Positions 25,475 through 33,811 are shown, counted from the first letter of the stretch. The stretch: 62,753 nucleotides of DNA from Clostridia bacterium (GCA_017541305.1 JAFXZJ010000004.1:1-62753), one strand, 5' to 3'. The notes: generated by a model from the sequence alone, not told the origin. A program made the numbers and translations.

Positions 25475-25957
25475 ATGGGTCTTAAAAAATGTCCCAGGTG
25501 TGAACTTAACTATATAAGGGATGATGAAAAGCTCTGCAACGTGTGCAGGCGCTCCGCAAAGCTTTCCGATGAAAGCGAAGAAGAGATAATGTGCATAGAA
25601 TGCGGCGAGCATCCCGCCATCCGCGGCAAGGATCTTTGCCCCGAATGCTACCGCGAAAGCCTGAGGCTGCAGAAACAGCACGCGCCCAAGGCAAGCGGCA
25701 TGGATTACGGCGACGTGGACGACGTGACGGACGTCACCCTGCCCGACGAGGAGATCCCGATGGGCACCATTCCCGACGAATTCGGCGGCGAATTCGACGA
25801 GGAGCGCAGGCCCGCCCCCGTTGAAGAGGGCGAGATCGAATTCACCAAGGGCGCATCCCTCGAGCAGATGGAGGAGGACGAGGAAGCCGCCTTCGCATAT
25901 GAAGAAGAGGATATCGACGAGGGCGTTACCCCCGCCAGAAAGACTTTGAAGGGATAA
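25475..25957 (+). CDS. Zinc-ribbon protein with acidic tail
   Basis: 160 residues. Two zinc-binding pairs at the N-terminus (CPRCELNYIRDDEKLCNVC, about 6-24) and a second CxxC...CPEC set (about 43-65) are followed by a long acidic region (about 75-160) rich in Asp and Glu. No enzyme motif. ATG 25475 was chosen for GGAGG eight bases upstream; an in-frame ATG at 25451 has no RBS. First gene of an operon with a metallophosphoesterase and a DUF3885-like protein. Function unknown; could bind RNA or protein. Confidence 0.8.
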   Translation: MGLKKCPRCELNYIRDDEKLCNVCRRSAKLSDESEEEIMCIECGEHPAIRGKDLCPECYRESLRLQKQHAPKASGMDYGDVDDVTDVTLPDEEIPMGTIPDEFGGEFDEERRPAPVEEGEIEFTKGASLEQMEEDEEAAFAYEEEDIDEGVTPARKTLKG

Positions 25958-25963
25958 CATCAG

Positions 25964-26731
25964 ATGAAGCTTTTTGCCATAGCCGATCTTCACATGGACG
26001 GCGGCGCGGGCAAGCCCATGGACGTTTTCGGTCCCCACTGGGCGGGTCACTGCGAGCGCATATTCGGCTCATGGCGAGAGAAGGTGGGGGAGGACGACGC
26101 CGTCCTCATTCCCGGCGACATATCATGGGCAATGCGCTTTGCCGACGCGCTGCCCGATCTTAACGCGATTTCGGAGCTCCCCGGGGTCAAGGTGCTGCTG
26201 CGCGGCAACCATGACTACTGGTGGGGCTCTTTGACTCGTATGCGCGCGGCGCTGCCCGATAACCTGCGCCTTGTGCAGAACGACGCCTGCGATATCGGCC
26301 CCGCCGTTATAGCGGGCTCAAGGGGCTGGCTGCTGCCTTCGGATCCCGATTTTTCCGCCGACGACAGAAAGATCTATGAACGAGAGCTTATAAGGCTCGA
26401 GCTTTCGCTTTCCGCCGCGGCGCGCATCGCGGGGGAAAGGCCTGTGATCGCCATGCTCCATTTCCCGCCCGTCATGCGCGACGGGAACCTTACGGGCTTT
26501 ACCGCGCTGATGGAGAAATACGGCGTTTCACGCTGCCTCTATGGGCATCTGCACGGCAGCCTTGCATGGGCGGTGGGCTATCGCGGCGAGCTGAACGGAG
26601 TGAAGTACGAGCTCTGCTCGGCCGACAGCCTGGGCTTTGAGCCAAAGCTTATAGAGGAATTCGATGCGGATGATAAGGGTGAAGGCGTTTTTTGCCGCCC
26701 CTTGCCAACGGAGAGCGGCGAATATGTCTGA
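25964..26731 (+). CDS. Calcineurin-like metallophosphoesterase
   Basis: 255 residues with the five metal-binding blocks: DLH (7-9), IPGDISW, LRGNHDYWWG, MLHFPP and YGHLHG. Hydrolyses a phosphoester with two bound metals; this sub-family of clostridial phosphohydrolases has no fixed substrate. Cytoplasmic (no signal). It follows the zinc-ribbon gene by 6 bases and overlaps the next gene by 8 bases, so the three are one operon. Confidence 0.92.
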   Translation: MKLFAIADLHMDGGAGKPMDVFGPHWAGHCERIFGSWREKVGEDDAVLIPGDISWAMRFADALPDLNAISELPGVKVLLRGNHDYWWGSLTRMRAALPDNLRLVQNDACDIGPAVIAGSRGWLLPSDPDFSADDRKIYERELIRLELSLSAAARIAGERPVIAMLHFPPVMRDGNLTGFTALMEKYGVSRCLYGHLHGSLAWAVGYRGELNGVKYELCSADSLGFEPKLIEEFDADDKGEGVFCRPLPTESGEYV

Positions 26732-27365
26732 GATCGAAAAAAACCTGCTTGACAGCAGCTTTAAATATTATCCGCCCCTGTTCTATCACAACGCGCTTTC
26801 GCTCAGGTGCGGGCTTTCGCTCGGCTCGATGCGCTCGGCGCTCAAAAGGGCAAGGGAGATATTCGGCATTCTTTTTGAAGACGGCCCGGACGCGGTGGTT
26901 TTCAATTACGCGATCACCGATTATTCCGAGAGCGGCGGGGCGGGGGAGACCGCGCCCGCAAGCGGGCCGAGCCTTCGCTATGAAACGCATAAGCTGCGTT
27001 TTCTACTGAGCTTTCAGGACGAATACAGGCACGAGGCGATAAGGGACGTCGCTTGCGCGCTGAGCGCCGAGGACGGGCTGGTGCGCAATAACCGCATGAT
27101 TTGCTATTCCGACGGGCGCGGCTTCGATAACGAAAAGCTCATCAGGCAGTGCGCCGAGGACCGTTTCAACCCCGACCTCGGCTTCGTATCGTTCAAAAAC
27201 GAGTGCGTGATGTGCATCTATGACGACCGCGGATGCGATGTGGTTTTCGCGGACGCCGGGAAGTTCCTCGCCTTCTATCCCAAGCTCGAACCGTACTTGC
27301 TCGATTACGACCGCGCGCTGATGGAGGAGCGGAAAAAACAGGCCGAAAGCATGATAATGGCATAA
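26724..27365 (+). CDS. DUF3885-like protein, unknown function
   Basis: 213 residues. The C-terminal part contains CIYDDRGCDVVFAD and LLDYDRALME, which recall the DUF3885 family; the N-terminal half is a helical/strand region with paired aromatic residues. ATG 26724 overlaps the end of the phosphoesterase gene and has GGAGAGCGG upstream. The family has no known activity. The overlap makes a link with the phosphoesterase likely. Confidence 0.72.
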   Translation: MSEIEKNLLDSSFKYYPPLFYHNALSLRCGLSLGSMRSALKRAREIFGILFEDGPDAVVFNYAITDYSESGGAGETAPASGPSLRYETHKLRFLLSFQDEYRHEAIRDVACALSAEDGLVRNNRMICYSDGRGFDNEKLIRQCAEDRFNPDLGFVSFKNECVMCIYDDRGCDVVFADAGKFLAFYPKLEPYLLDYDRALMEERKKQAESMIMA

Positions 27366-27392
27366 AAAAAGCCCCGATCGGGGCCTTTTTTA
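27364..27392. terminator. Bidirectional terminator between DUF3885-like gene and serpin
   Basis: A7 - GGCCCCGATCGGGGCC-like stem - T6; flanking genes converge. Confidence 0.92.
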
Positions 27393-27399
27393 TACTCCG

Positions 27400-28671
27400 T
27401 CATTTCGCCGGATCCATCATCGTTCCGATGAAGAAGGGCAGATTCGTTTCGCAGTCTATGAGCATATAGACGAACGGGCGGTCAAGGCGCACGTCCTTGA
27501 TATCGAGGGGCAATGCTTCATCGTTCATCTCGACCAGCGTTGCCGCGCCCGCTTTGGTGCCAAGCTCGTCGACCGAAATGAATGTCTTGTGTATCACACG
27601 GCTTATGAATATGTTGCCGCCGGTGGAGGAGCCCAGGCCGGAAAAATCGGCCATGCCGGGGTTGAAGGCGTCCTTCATGCCCATGCCGATGAGAAGTTCG
27701 GAAAGCTCGGCGGAATACGAGGTCTCGAATCTGGGCATGGAGGCGTTCACCGCTGCGTACTCGGGCTCGGCCAAAGCCTGCAGGAGCTTTGCGGCGTCAA
27801 GGGAGGCGATCAGACCGTCCACCGTCACGCCCTCATCGGGCAGCAGCGCGGCAAAGGCGTATTTCCTGCCCGCGTAATACTTTTTGAAGCCCGTGAAGCC
27901 CTCGCCGGCAAGATATTCGTGTTCCTCGCTGTACATGAAATCGACGGAACGCTTATTGCCGTCCTCGAGCGTGAACTCGCCCGGCCGGACGGATTCCTTA
28001 TAATACACCTTCTCCCACTCGGCCTCGAAAGCCAGCGCGTTGATCAGATACATTATCGCGGAGGCGGGGATCCTGTCGAGTATCTGCGGTATCATGCCGC
28101 GGGTCTTGTCCTTGACCCAGTTGTTGATATCCTTAAGGGTGCCCTCGTCGAAGGCCGCCTTGTAGATATCAGCGCCGTAATAATCGGCGTTGGTCTGCAA
28201 AAAATCCCCGTTCACGGAAAAGCGCTCGTCCGCCGTGAACCAGATGGAATTTGCCTTATCCAGCTTGTACTTTTCGCCGCTCGGCAAAAGCGCGGTATAA
28301 TTGCGGTAAAACTCGTTGAGCTCATCCCGGCTCATGCCCAGCACCTCTTCCATCTGCGCAAGCGTTTCTCCCTTTGCGCCGTTTGCGGTCATTGAGAGCG
28401 CGCAGAGCACGGACAGCGGGGATACGAGCAGATTGCCGTCCCGGCCGGCGGCGCTTGCCCTGAAGAGCCTCAGCGCGAAATCGGCGGCCTTTGCGGCGCT
28501 CTCATCCGCGGGCGCGGCGGGGGAGGAGGCAAGCTTTGACGAGATCCCCTCCATCAGGTTAACGGAGGCGATCGCGGGACCGCCCTGATTCGCGCAGGAA
28601 ACTGCGGCAAGGCTTATTGCCGCAAGCAGTAATAACGCGGTGAAATGCTTGATAAGTTTGATGGTATTCAT
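27400..28671 (-). CDS. Lipoprotein serpin (downstream copy)
   Basis: 423 residues. Lipoprotein signal (TALLLLAAISLAAVSC, Cys26) then a complete serpin domain: NSIWFTADERFSVN, INNWVKDKTRGMIPQIL, LINALAFEAEWEK, the hinge DELGTKAGAATLVEM and the C-terminal DRPFVYMLIDCETNLPFFIG. Serpins trap serine or cysteine proteases by inserting the cleaved loop. Counting P17 at the hinge Glu puts Glu at P1 and Ala at P1'. Anchored outside the membrane, it probably protects the cell surface from proteases. Twelve bases separate it from its paralog upstream; last gene of a sigma factor operon. Confidence 0.93.
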   Translation of the reverse strand: MNTIKLIKHFTALLLLAAISLAAVSCANQGGPAIASVNLMEGISSKLASSPAAPADESAAKAADFALRLFRASAAGRDGNLLVSPLSVLCALSMTANGAKGETLAQMEEVLGMSRDELNEFYRNYTALLPSGEKYKLDKANSIWFTADERFSVNGDFLQTNADYYGADIYKAAFDEGTLKDINNWVKDKTRGMIPQILDRIPASAIMYLINALAFEAEWEKVYYKESVRPGEFTLEDGNKRSVDFMYSEEHEYLAGEGFTGFKKYYAGRKYAFAALLPDEGVTVDGLIASLDAAKLLQALAEPEYAAVNASMPRFETSYSAELSELLIGMGMKDAFNPGMADFSGLGSSTGGNIFISRVIHKTFISVDELGTKAGAATLVEMNDEALPLDIKDVRLDRPFVYMLIDCETNLPFFIGTMMDPAK

Positions 28672-28683
28672 ATCTTTCTCCTT

Positions 28684-29955
28684 TTATTTTGCGGGATATG
28701 TCATCGTTCCGATGAAGAAGGGCAGGTTGGTCTCGCAATCGATCAGCATATAGACGAAGGGGCGGTCAAGATGCACGGTCCTGATCTCGGCCGGCTCGCA
28801 TTCCGTGGGCATCTCCACAGCGGTCACGGCGGCGGCCTTAGTGCCCTTCTCGTCGACCGAAATGTACGTCTTGTGCAGCACGCGGCTGATGAAAATATTG
28901 CCGTCTGCCGAGGAACCGAGCGCGCCGAAATCGGCGGCGGAGGGATCGAACACGTCGGTCATGCCCATGGCATTGAGCGCTTCCGAAAGCTCGTCGGAAT
29001 ATGAGGATTCGAACTTGGGAATCGCGGCGTCGACCTCGCAGTACTCCGGCTCCGAAAGCGCGCGCATGAGCTCCGCGGGATCGAGCGAAGCGATCAGCTC
29101 GCCCACGGTCGTTCCCTCGTCGGGAAGCAGCGCGGCGAATGCGTATTTCCTGTCCTTATAGTATTTTTTAAAGCCGGTGAAGCCCTCGCCTTTCAGGTAT
29201 TCGGCCTCCCCGCTGTACATGAATTCCACGCTCCGCTGCGTTCCGTCCTCAAGGGTGAATTCGCCGGGGCGGACCGCTTCCTTATAATAGAGCGCCTCCC
29301 ACTCCGCGTCGAAGGCCAGCGCGTTGATGAGATACATTTTCACTTCGGCGGGGATCTCATTGAGTATTGCGGGGATCATGCCGCGGGTCTTATCCTTGAC
29401 CCAGTTGTTGATATCCTTAAGGGTGCCCTCGTCGAAGGCCGCCTTGTAGATTTCCGCGCCGAAATAATCGGCGTTGGTCTGCAAAAAGTCACCGTTCACG
29501 GCAAAGCCCGCGTCCGACTTGAACCAGATGGAATTCGCCTGATCCAGCTTGTATTTATTGCCGCTCGGCAAAAGCGCGGCGTAATTGCGGTAGAATTCGT
29601 TCAGCTCATCCCGGCTCATTCCAAGCGTCCGCTCCATCTGCGCAAGCGTTTCTCCCTTTGCGCCGTTCGCGGTCATCGAAAGCGCGCTTAAAACCGAAAG
29701 CGGGGAGACGAGCACGTTCTCGTTCACGCCGTCCGCGCACTTCTTAAACAGGCGCAGACCGAAATCGGCGGCCCTGACCGCGCCTTCCTTCGAGGGAGCG
29801 GCGGGGGAGGAGGCGAGCTTTGACGAGATCCCCTCCATCAGGTTCACCGACGCGATCGTTGGCGCGCCGCCCGTATTGCCGCAGCACACAAGGCTCGTTG
29901 CCGCCGCGAGAAGCAGCATTATCGCCGCAAGTCTTTTTATGTTCCGAATATGCAT
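28684..29955 (-). CDS. Lipoprotein serpin (upstream copy)
   Basis: 423 residues, the same length and plan as the neighbouring serpin, sharing long identical DNA stretches with it. Lipobox SLVC (Cys24/25). Hinge DEKGTKAAAVTAVEM; the P17 rule gives Glu at P1 with Cys at P1'. The loop downstream of P1 differs (CEPAEIRTVH against ALPLDIKDVR), so the two may bind different proteases. ATG 29955 is used because AGGAGGAG lies directly upstream; the longer frame from 29976 overlaps the anti-sigma gene and lacks an RBS. Confidence 0.93.
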   Translation of the reverse strand: MHIRNIKRLAAIMLLLAAATSLVCCGNTGGAPTIASVNLMEGISSKLASSPAAPSKEGAVRAADFGLRLFKKCADGVNENVLVSPLSVLSALSMTANGAKGETLAQMERTLGMSRDELNEFYRNYAALLPSGNKYKLDQANSIWFKSDAGFAVNGDFLQTNADYFGAEIYKAAFDEGTLKDINNWVKDKTRGMIPAILNEIPAEVKMYLINALAFDAEWEALYYKEAVRPGEFTLEDGTQRSVEFMYSGEAEYLKGEGFTGFKKYYKDRKYAFAALLPDEGTTVGELIASLDPAELMRALSEPEYCEVDAAIPKFESSYSDELSEALNAMGMTDVFDPSAADFGALGSSADGNIFISRVLHKTYISVDEKGTKAAAVTAVEMPTECEPAEIRTVHLDRPFVYMLIDCETNLPFFIGTMTYPAK

Positions 29956-29968
29956 ATTACTCCTCCTG

Positions 29969-30514
29969 TCATTCAAAATCGAGCAGCCGTTCCAGCTCCG
30001 AAAGCTCCTCTTCGCCGAGGGTGAAGCTTTGGCTGCCGGGATCTTCGAAAAGCACGCCGCCGACGAGCGAGAATCGGGCCTGCCTGCCGTCGGCGAAGAA
30101 CAGCGCGATGCTCTTTTTTTCGGCGTCCGCGCTTTGCGCGCGCCCGGGATCCGGAACGAAGCCGTCTATCAGCTCCATCAGCTCACGGGCCCTTTCGGGA
30201 TCCTCGCACACGCGCTTATTCCCGCCCGACGTCACCTCGAAGCGGACGGGCGAAAGCGCTGTCTCGTCCACAGCCTCTACGACGTTCGCGGGCATTTGGG
30301 TGAAAACGGCGTCGTACCCGTTCGGATCGAACTCGGCCTCCTTGGGAGCGGTGTCCCGGCTCACGCCGCGAAGCGCGAGAGGCAGCGCAAACGCCAAAAC
30401 AAGCACGAGCGGCGCGCAGACGGAGACCGCCGCAGTCAGGCGGCGCTTCCTCGCCCGCTTCTTTTCATCCGCGCGGCGCATGACCTCCGCGGTGTATTCG
30501 CTCAGTTCCCTCAT
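29969..30514 (-). CDS. Putative anti-sigma factor, single-pass membrane protein
   Basis: 181 residues: short cytoplasmic N-terminus with basic residues (RRADEKKRARKRR), one transmembrane helix (about 26-50) and an external domain of about 130 residues with no recognised family. Its ATG overlaps the sigma factor stop by four bases (ATGA), the usual arrangement of an anti-sigma factor. No zinc-binding ZAS motif is seen in the short cytoplasmic part, so the assignment rests on position and topology. Followed closely by the serpin genes. Confidence 0.7.
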   Translation of the reverse strand: MRELSEYTAEVMRRADEKKRARKRRLTAAVSVCAPLVLVLAFALPLALRGVSRDTAPKEAEFDPNGYDAVFTQMPANVVEAVDETALSPVRFEVTSGGNKRVCEDPERARELMELIDGFVPDPGRAQSADAEKKSIALFFADGRQARFSLVGGVLFEDPGSQSFTLGEEELSELERLLDFE

Positions 30515-31074
30515 AATAAGTCCCTTGCCTCCTCTCCCAGAATGGAGCGGAGCTCCTTTTTTGCTCGGTAGAGCAGATTGTCGATCTGCTTGGGCTTTAC
30601 GCCCATCACGCGCGCGGCCTCGGAATAGGAGAGCGATTCGAAATAGACGAGCCATACCGCCTCGCGCATGTCCTTGGGGAGCTTGTCCACCGCCTCGCGC
30701 ACGGCCCTTTGCCGCTCGCTTACGAGGAGCCTTTCCTCGAGCTCCTCCCGCTCGCAGGCGGAGTCCTCGGCCCCGTCGAGCGGCTCGATCCGAAGCGCCT
30801 TCCTGTGCCTTAAATGGTCTATCGCCCTGCTCTTACCGCGCATATAGAGGTAGGTCTTGAGCGAGACCCTGAAATCGTATCTGTGACGGTGCACGAAAAG
30901 ATCGCTCATCACGTCCATGGCTATGTCCTCCGCCGCGTGCACGTCGCGCACGAAGCTGTCGACAAAATAGACCAGACCGAAGAACAGCTCCTCCATTATT
31001 TCGCCCGCCGCGCTCTCGTCGCCCTCGAGCCAGCGCCGATAGCACCGCGAGCCCCTGTCGGAAAGCTCTTTCAC
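30511..31074 (-). CDS. ECF-type RNA polymerase sigma factor
   Basis: 187 residues. Region 2 includes AEDIAMDVMSDLFVHRHRYDFRVSLKTYLYMRGKSRAIDHLR (shown here only in parts: DIAMDVM, YLYMRGKSRAIDHLR), and region 4 has the HTH LSYSEAARVMGVKPKQIDNLLYRAKKEL-type block (SYSEAARVMG, KQIDNLLYRA). GTG start with AGGAGGA 7 bases upstream. A TATAAT lies at 31120-31125 on the minus strand but no good -35, so transcription may need another factor or its own activity. Heads the sigma/anti-sigma/serpin/serpin operon. Confidence 0.92.
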   Translation of the reverse strand: MKELSDRGSRCYRRWLEGDESAAGEIMEELFFGLVYFVDSFVRDVHAAEDIAMDVMSDLFVHRHRYDFRVSLKTYLYMRGKSRAIDHLRHRKALRIEPLDGAEDSACEREELEERLLVSERQRAVREAVDKLPKDMREAVWLVYFESLSYSEAARVMGVKPKQIDNLLYRAKKELRSILGEEARDLL

Positions 31075-31132
31075 AAGTATTCCTCCTGCGTGAAAGGACC
31101 GCGTCCGGCCCCTTCACTTATTATACGGATGA

Positions 31133-31157
31133 GAGATCCGGATCCCTTACGGATCTC
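31133..31157. repeat. 8-bp inverted repeat between doc and the sigma factor gene
   Basis: GAGATCCG-N9-CGGATCTC, overlapping the doc stop codon. There is no T run on the minus strand, so it is a weak terminator or an mRNA-end structure; it may partly separate the TA module from the sigma operon. Confidence 0.55.
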
Positions 31158-31539
31158 AAAAATTATCTGTGTTTTTCCTGACCCATTCGAGCAGCGCGGG
31201 GTAATCCGTTTCACCTGAGGCCACGGAAAGGCCGATCCTTGCGACCTCTTCGTTGGTGGGATGGATCGGAATGCCGTTGACCTGAAGGAAGGTGAGCATC
31301 ACATACATGCCGATGCGCTTGTTCCCGTCCACGAATGCGTGATTCGATATCAGCGTGTATCCGAGCCTTGCGCCCTTCTCCTGCTTTGTGGGGTACAAGT
31401 CCTGCCCGTCGAAGGTCTGAAAAACGCTCTCCAAAGCCGAATCGAGCAGCGCAAGATCGCGCACTCCGCAGTCTCCTCCTGTCTCCTCCGTGATGAGCTG
31501 ATGGAGCAAAAGCACTTTTTCCTGAGAAAACCTGATCAT
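31156..31539 (-). CDS. doc: Doc-family toxin (Fic fold)
   Basis: 127 residues with the Fic/Doc catalytic motif NHAFVDGNKRIG (about 66-77; HxFx(D/E)GNxxR with all residues present). Doc toxins phosphorylate EF-Tu and stop translation; here Lys-Arg follow the Asn as in Doc rather than AMP-transferring Fic. Its start overlaps the antitoxin stop by four bases. The module lies directly upstream of the sigma operon on the same strand. Confidence 0.93.
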   Translation of the reverse strand: MIRFSQEKVLLLHQLITEETGGDCGVRDLALLDSALESVFQTFDGQDLYPTKQEKGARLGYTLISNHAFVDGNKRIGMYVMLTFLQVNGIPIHPTNEEVARIGLSVASGETDYPALLEWVRKNTDNF

Positions 31540-31778
31540 TTCGCAAGCTCCTCGAATGCGGCCCGGTATTCCTTGAGTATCCTCTTTGCGACGATATCTA
31601 TCTTTTCGTCGTCGGTGAGCTCCTGAACGGGATCGCGTTCGATATCGATCAGCCTGTATTTCGGCTTGTTGTTCTTGAATATCACGGCCTCACCGTAATG
31701 ATCCGCGATCCGCGCGATACGGGAAAAATTCTGGTTCGCCTCGGTCATTGAGGCTATGGTCCTGGAGTCGATATTCAT
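31536..31778 (-). CDS. phd: Phd/YefM-type antitoxin
   Basis: 80 residues. N-terminal DNA-binding half (IDSRTIASMTEANQNFSRIARIAD) and GEAVIFKNNKPKYRLIDIE are typical of Phd/YefM; the acidic C-terminal helix (EIDIVAKRILKEYRAAFEEL region) should bind and neutralise Doc. RBS AAAGGAGCGCG precedes the ATG. Likely autorepresses with Doc through the dyad over its promoter. Confidence 0.93.
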   Translation of the reverse strand: MNIDSRTIASMTEANQNFSRIARIADHYGEAVIFKNNKPKYRLIDIERDPVQELTDDEKIDIVAKRILKEYRAAFEELAK

Positions 31779-31811
31779 ACGGCGCGCTCCTTTCGATTAT
31801 TCTGCGATATT

Positions 31812-31850
31812 ATTATACACAAATAATAGGATGAAATCAACCTACTATTT
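31812..31850 (-). promoter_or_regulatory. phd-doc promoter and operator
   Basis: Minus strand TTGATT (31835-31840), 17-bp spacer, TATAAT (31812-31817). AAATAATAGG (31821-31830) and CCTACTATTT (31841-31850) form a 10-bp inverted repeat with one mismatch that brackets the -35 and part of the spacer. Confidence 0.8.
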
Positions 31851-31861
31851 GATCTCTGCTC

Positions 31862-31899
31862 AAAAATAAGGGAAAGACGATCACTCGGCTTTCCCTTAA
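31862..31899 (-). terminator. Terminator of rpsB-tsf
   Basis: Minus strand AAGGGAAAG...CTTTCCCTT stem followed by ATTTTTG. Confidence 0.85.
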
Positions 31900-31920
31900 T
31901 TGCTAATTGCTGATTTGAAA

Positions 31921-32811
31921 TTACTTGGCCTTGTTCGCCTGAGCCATGACCTCGTCCGCGAAGTTATCCTCGCGCTTCTGCAGGCCTTCGCCCATCTCGT
32001 AGCGGACGAACTTCTTGACGGTGAAGCGGCCGGCGATCATGTCGCGCACGGACTGATCGGGGTTCTTTACGAAGGGCTGCTCAAGCAGGCAGACTTCCTT
32101 ATAGTACTTCTCGATGCGGCCTTCGACCATCTTCTCGATTATGGCGGCGGGCTTGGGCTTGGGATCGTTCATGGCCTGGGCACGAAGCACCTCGCGCTCA
32201 TGATCGAGCTCGGCCTGATCGCAGTCGTTCTTGTCGATGCAGGTGGGCTTGGCAGCGGCGATCTGCATGGCAACGTCGTGAACGGCGGCAGCCTCTTCCT
32301 TGCAGCAGACCTGAAGGAGAACGCCGATCTTGCCGCCCATATGGACGTAAGAATCGCACACGCCCTCGATGCGCTCGAAGCGGCGGACGGTGATCTTCTC
32401 GCCGATCTTGGCAACGGAGGTGTTGATAAGGTTCTCAATGGTCATGGACTCGTCAAGAGCATAGGTCTGAGCCATGAGCTCTTCAACGGTGGCGGGGGCC
32501 TTCTTGGCGATGTGCTTCGCGATATTGTGAACGAGCTCCTTGAAAGCATCGGTCTTGGCAACGAAGTCGGTCTCGCAGTTGACCTCGACGATGACGCCAA
32601 CGCCGCACTCGTCGCAGACGAAGCAGTCTACAACGCCTTCGGCGGCAATGCGCAGGGCCTTCTTGGCGGAAGCGGCAAGGCTCTTCTCACGAAGATAATC
32701 CAGGGCCTTTTCCATATCGCCGTCGCACTCCTTGAGCGCCTTCTTGCAATCCATCATGCCGGCGCCGGAGCGCTCGCGCAGAGTCATAACGTCTTTAGCG
32801 GTGAATTCCAT
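31921..32811 (-). CDS. tsf: Elongation factor Ts
   Basis: 296 residues. Nucleotide exchange factor of EF-Tu. N-terminal UBA-like part with VMTLRERSGAGMMDCKKAL (about 8-26), then the two dimerisation/core subdomains with ETDFVAKTDAF and VCCKEEAAAVHDVAMQIAA. Normal length. Codon use is that of a highly expressed gene. Downstream partner of rpsB with a 40-base spacer carrying the RBS (CTGGAGGAAT). Confidence 0.97.
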   Translation of the reverse strand: MEFTAKDVMTLRERSGAGMMDCKKALKECDGDMEKALDYLREKSLAASAKKALRIAAEGVVDCFVCDECGVGVIVEVNCETDFVAKTDAFKELVHNIAKHIAKKAPATVEELMAQTYALDESMTIENLINTSVAKIGEKITVRRFERIEGVCDSYVHMGGKIGVLLQVCCKEEAAAVHDVAMQIAAAKPTCIDKNDCDQAELDHEREVLRAQAMNDPKPKPAAIIEKMVEGRIEKYYKEVCLLEQPFVKNPDQSVRDMIAGRFTVKKFVRYEMGEGLQKREDNFADEVMAQANKAK

Positions 32812-32851
32812 GTTATTATTCCTCCAGTTGGGTATTTTGCTTGGTTGGGAA

Positions 32852-33598
32852 TCAGAAGTTGTCTTCTTCTTCGGCCCTCTCGATAGAGGTGTCGACGGCG
32901 TGCTCGGTCATCTGCTCGCCCTGCTTGCCTTCGAGAACGGCGTCGGCGATCTTGGCGGCGATGAGCTTGACGGCGCGGATGGCGTCGTCGTTGCCGGGAA
33001 TGACGTAATCGACGTCATCGGGATCGCAGTTGGTATCGACGATGGCAACGATGGGGATATTCAGGCAGCGGGCTTCCTGCACGGCGATGTGCTCCTTGCG
33101 GGGATCGACGACGAACATGCAGCTGGGGAGCTTTTTCATCTCCTTGATGCCGCCGAGGTTCTTCTCGAGCTTATCCTGGATGTACTTGAGCTTAACGACT
33201 TCCTTCTTGGGCAGAAGGTCGAAATCGCCGTTCTCCTCCATGCGCTCGATCTCGCGGAGCTTCGCGATACGGCTCTGGATGGTCTTGAAGTTGGTGAGAA
33301 GGCCGCCCAGCCAACGCTGGTTGACGTAGAACATTTCGCAGCGCTTTGCTTCCTGCTCGATGCTCTCCTGAGCCTGCTTCTTGGTGCCGACGAAAAGAAC
33401 GGTGCCGTTATCCATGGCAACGTCGCGCACGAAGTTATAAGCTTCGTCGATCTTTTTGACGGTCTTCTGAAGGTCGATGATGTAGATGCCGTTACGCTCG
33501 GTGAAGATGTACTCGCGCATCTTGGGGTTCCAGCGACGGGTCTGGTGACCGAAATGGACGCCCGCCTCGAGGAGCTGCTTCATAGAAATGACTGACAT
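32852..33598 (-). CDS. rpsB: 30S ribosomal protein S2
   Basis: 248 residues. Complete S2: [19 protein letters not shown] start, [47 protein letters not shown] and [30 protein letters not shown] precedes the ATG. Part of the conserved rpsB-tsf operon with a ~105-base leader. Confidence 0.97.
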   Translation of the reverse strand: MSVISMKQLLEAGVHFGHQTRRWNPKMREYIFTERNGIYIIDLQKTVKKIDEAYNFVRDVAMDNGTVLFVGTKKQAQESIEQEAKRCEMFYVNQRWLGGLLTNFKTIQSRIAKLREIERMEENGDFDLLPKKEVVKLKYIQDKLEKNLGGIKEMKKLPSCMFVVDPRKEHIAVQEARCLNIPIVAIVDTNCDPDDVDYVIPGNDDAIRAVKLIAAKIADAVLEGKQGEQMTEHAVDTSIERAEEEDNF

Positions 33599-33708
33599 AA
33601 AAATAACCTCCCGTTAATTTATTCCTCCCCGCGCTTCATCCCCGCCAGGTACCGCTTTTTTGCGGACGGGCCTGCGAGTCCACACGGGTGAGTTTTATGC
33701 CAAAGGAT
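33599..33708 (-). promoter_or_regulatory. Structured leader of rpsB, possible S2 autoregulatory element
   Basis: The ~110-base untranslated leader contains a CCGC-AAAAAA-GCGG hairpin nested in CGCAGG/CCTGGCG pairing. S2 leaders that let S2 repress its own operon are known in bacteria; the match here is by position and structure only. Confidence 0.35.
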
Positions 33709-33737
33709 ATTCTATCACAGAGAAAGCCCGCGTGCAA
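33709..33737 (-). promoter_or_regulatory. Promoter of rpsB-tsf
   Basis: Minus strand TTGCAC (33732-33737), 17-bp spacer, TAGAAT (33709-33714). Confidence 0.8.
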
Positions 33738-33783
33738 GCGTTTTTTCAAGCAAAAACGGATATATTTTGGATCCCGCGCAGTA

Positions 33784-33811
33784 AAAAAGGGATCCCGCGC
33801 GGGGATCCCGT
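33784..33811 (-). terminator. Terminator of the nifS-thiI-lipoprotein run
   Basis: Minus strand GGGATCCC-CGCGC-GGGATCCC followed by six T. Confidence 0.92.
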
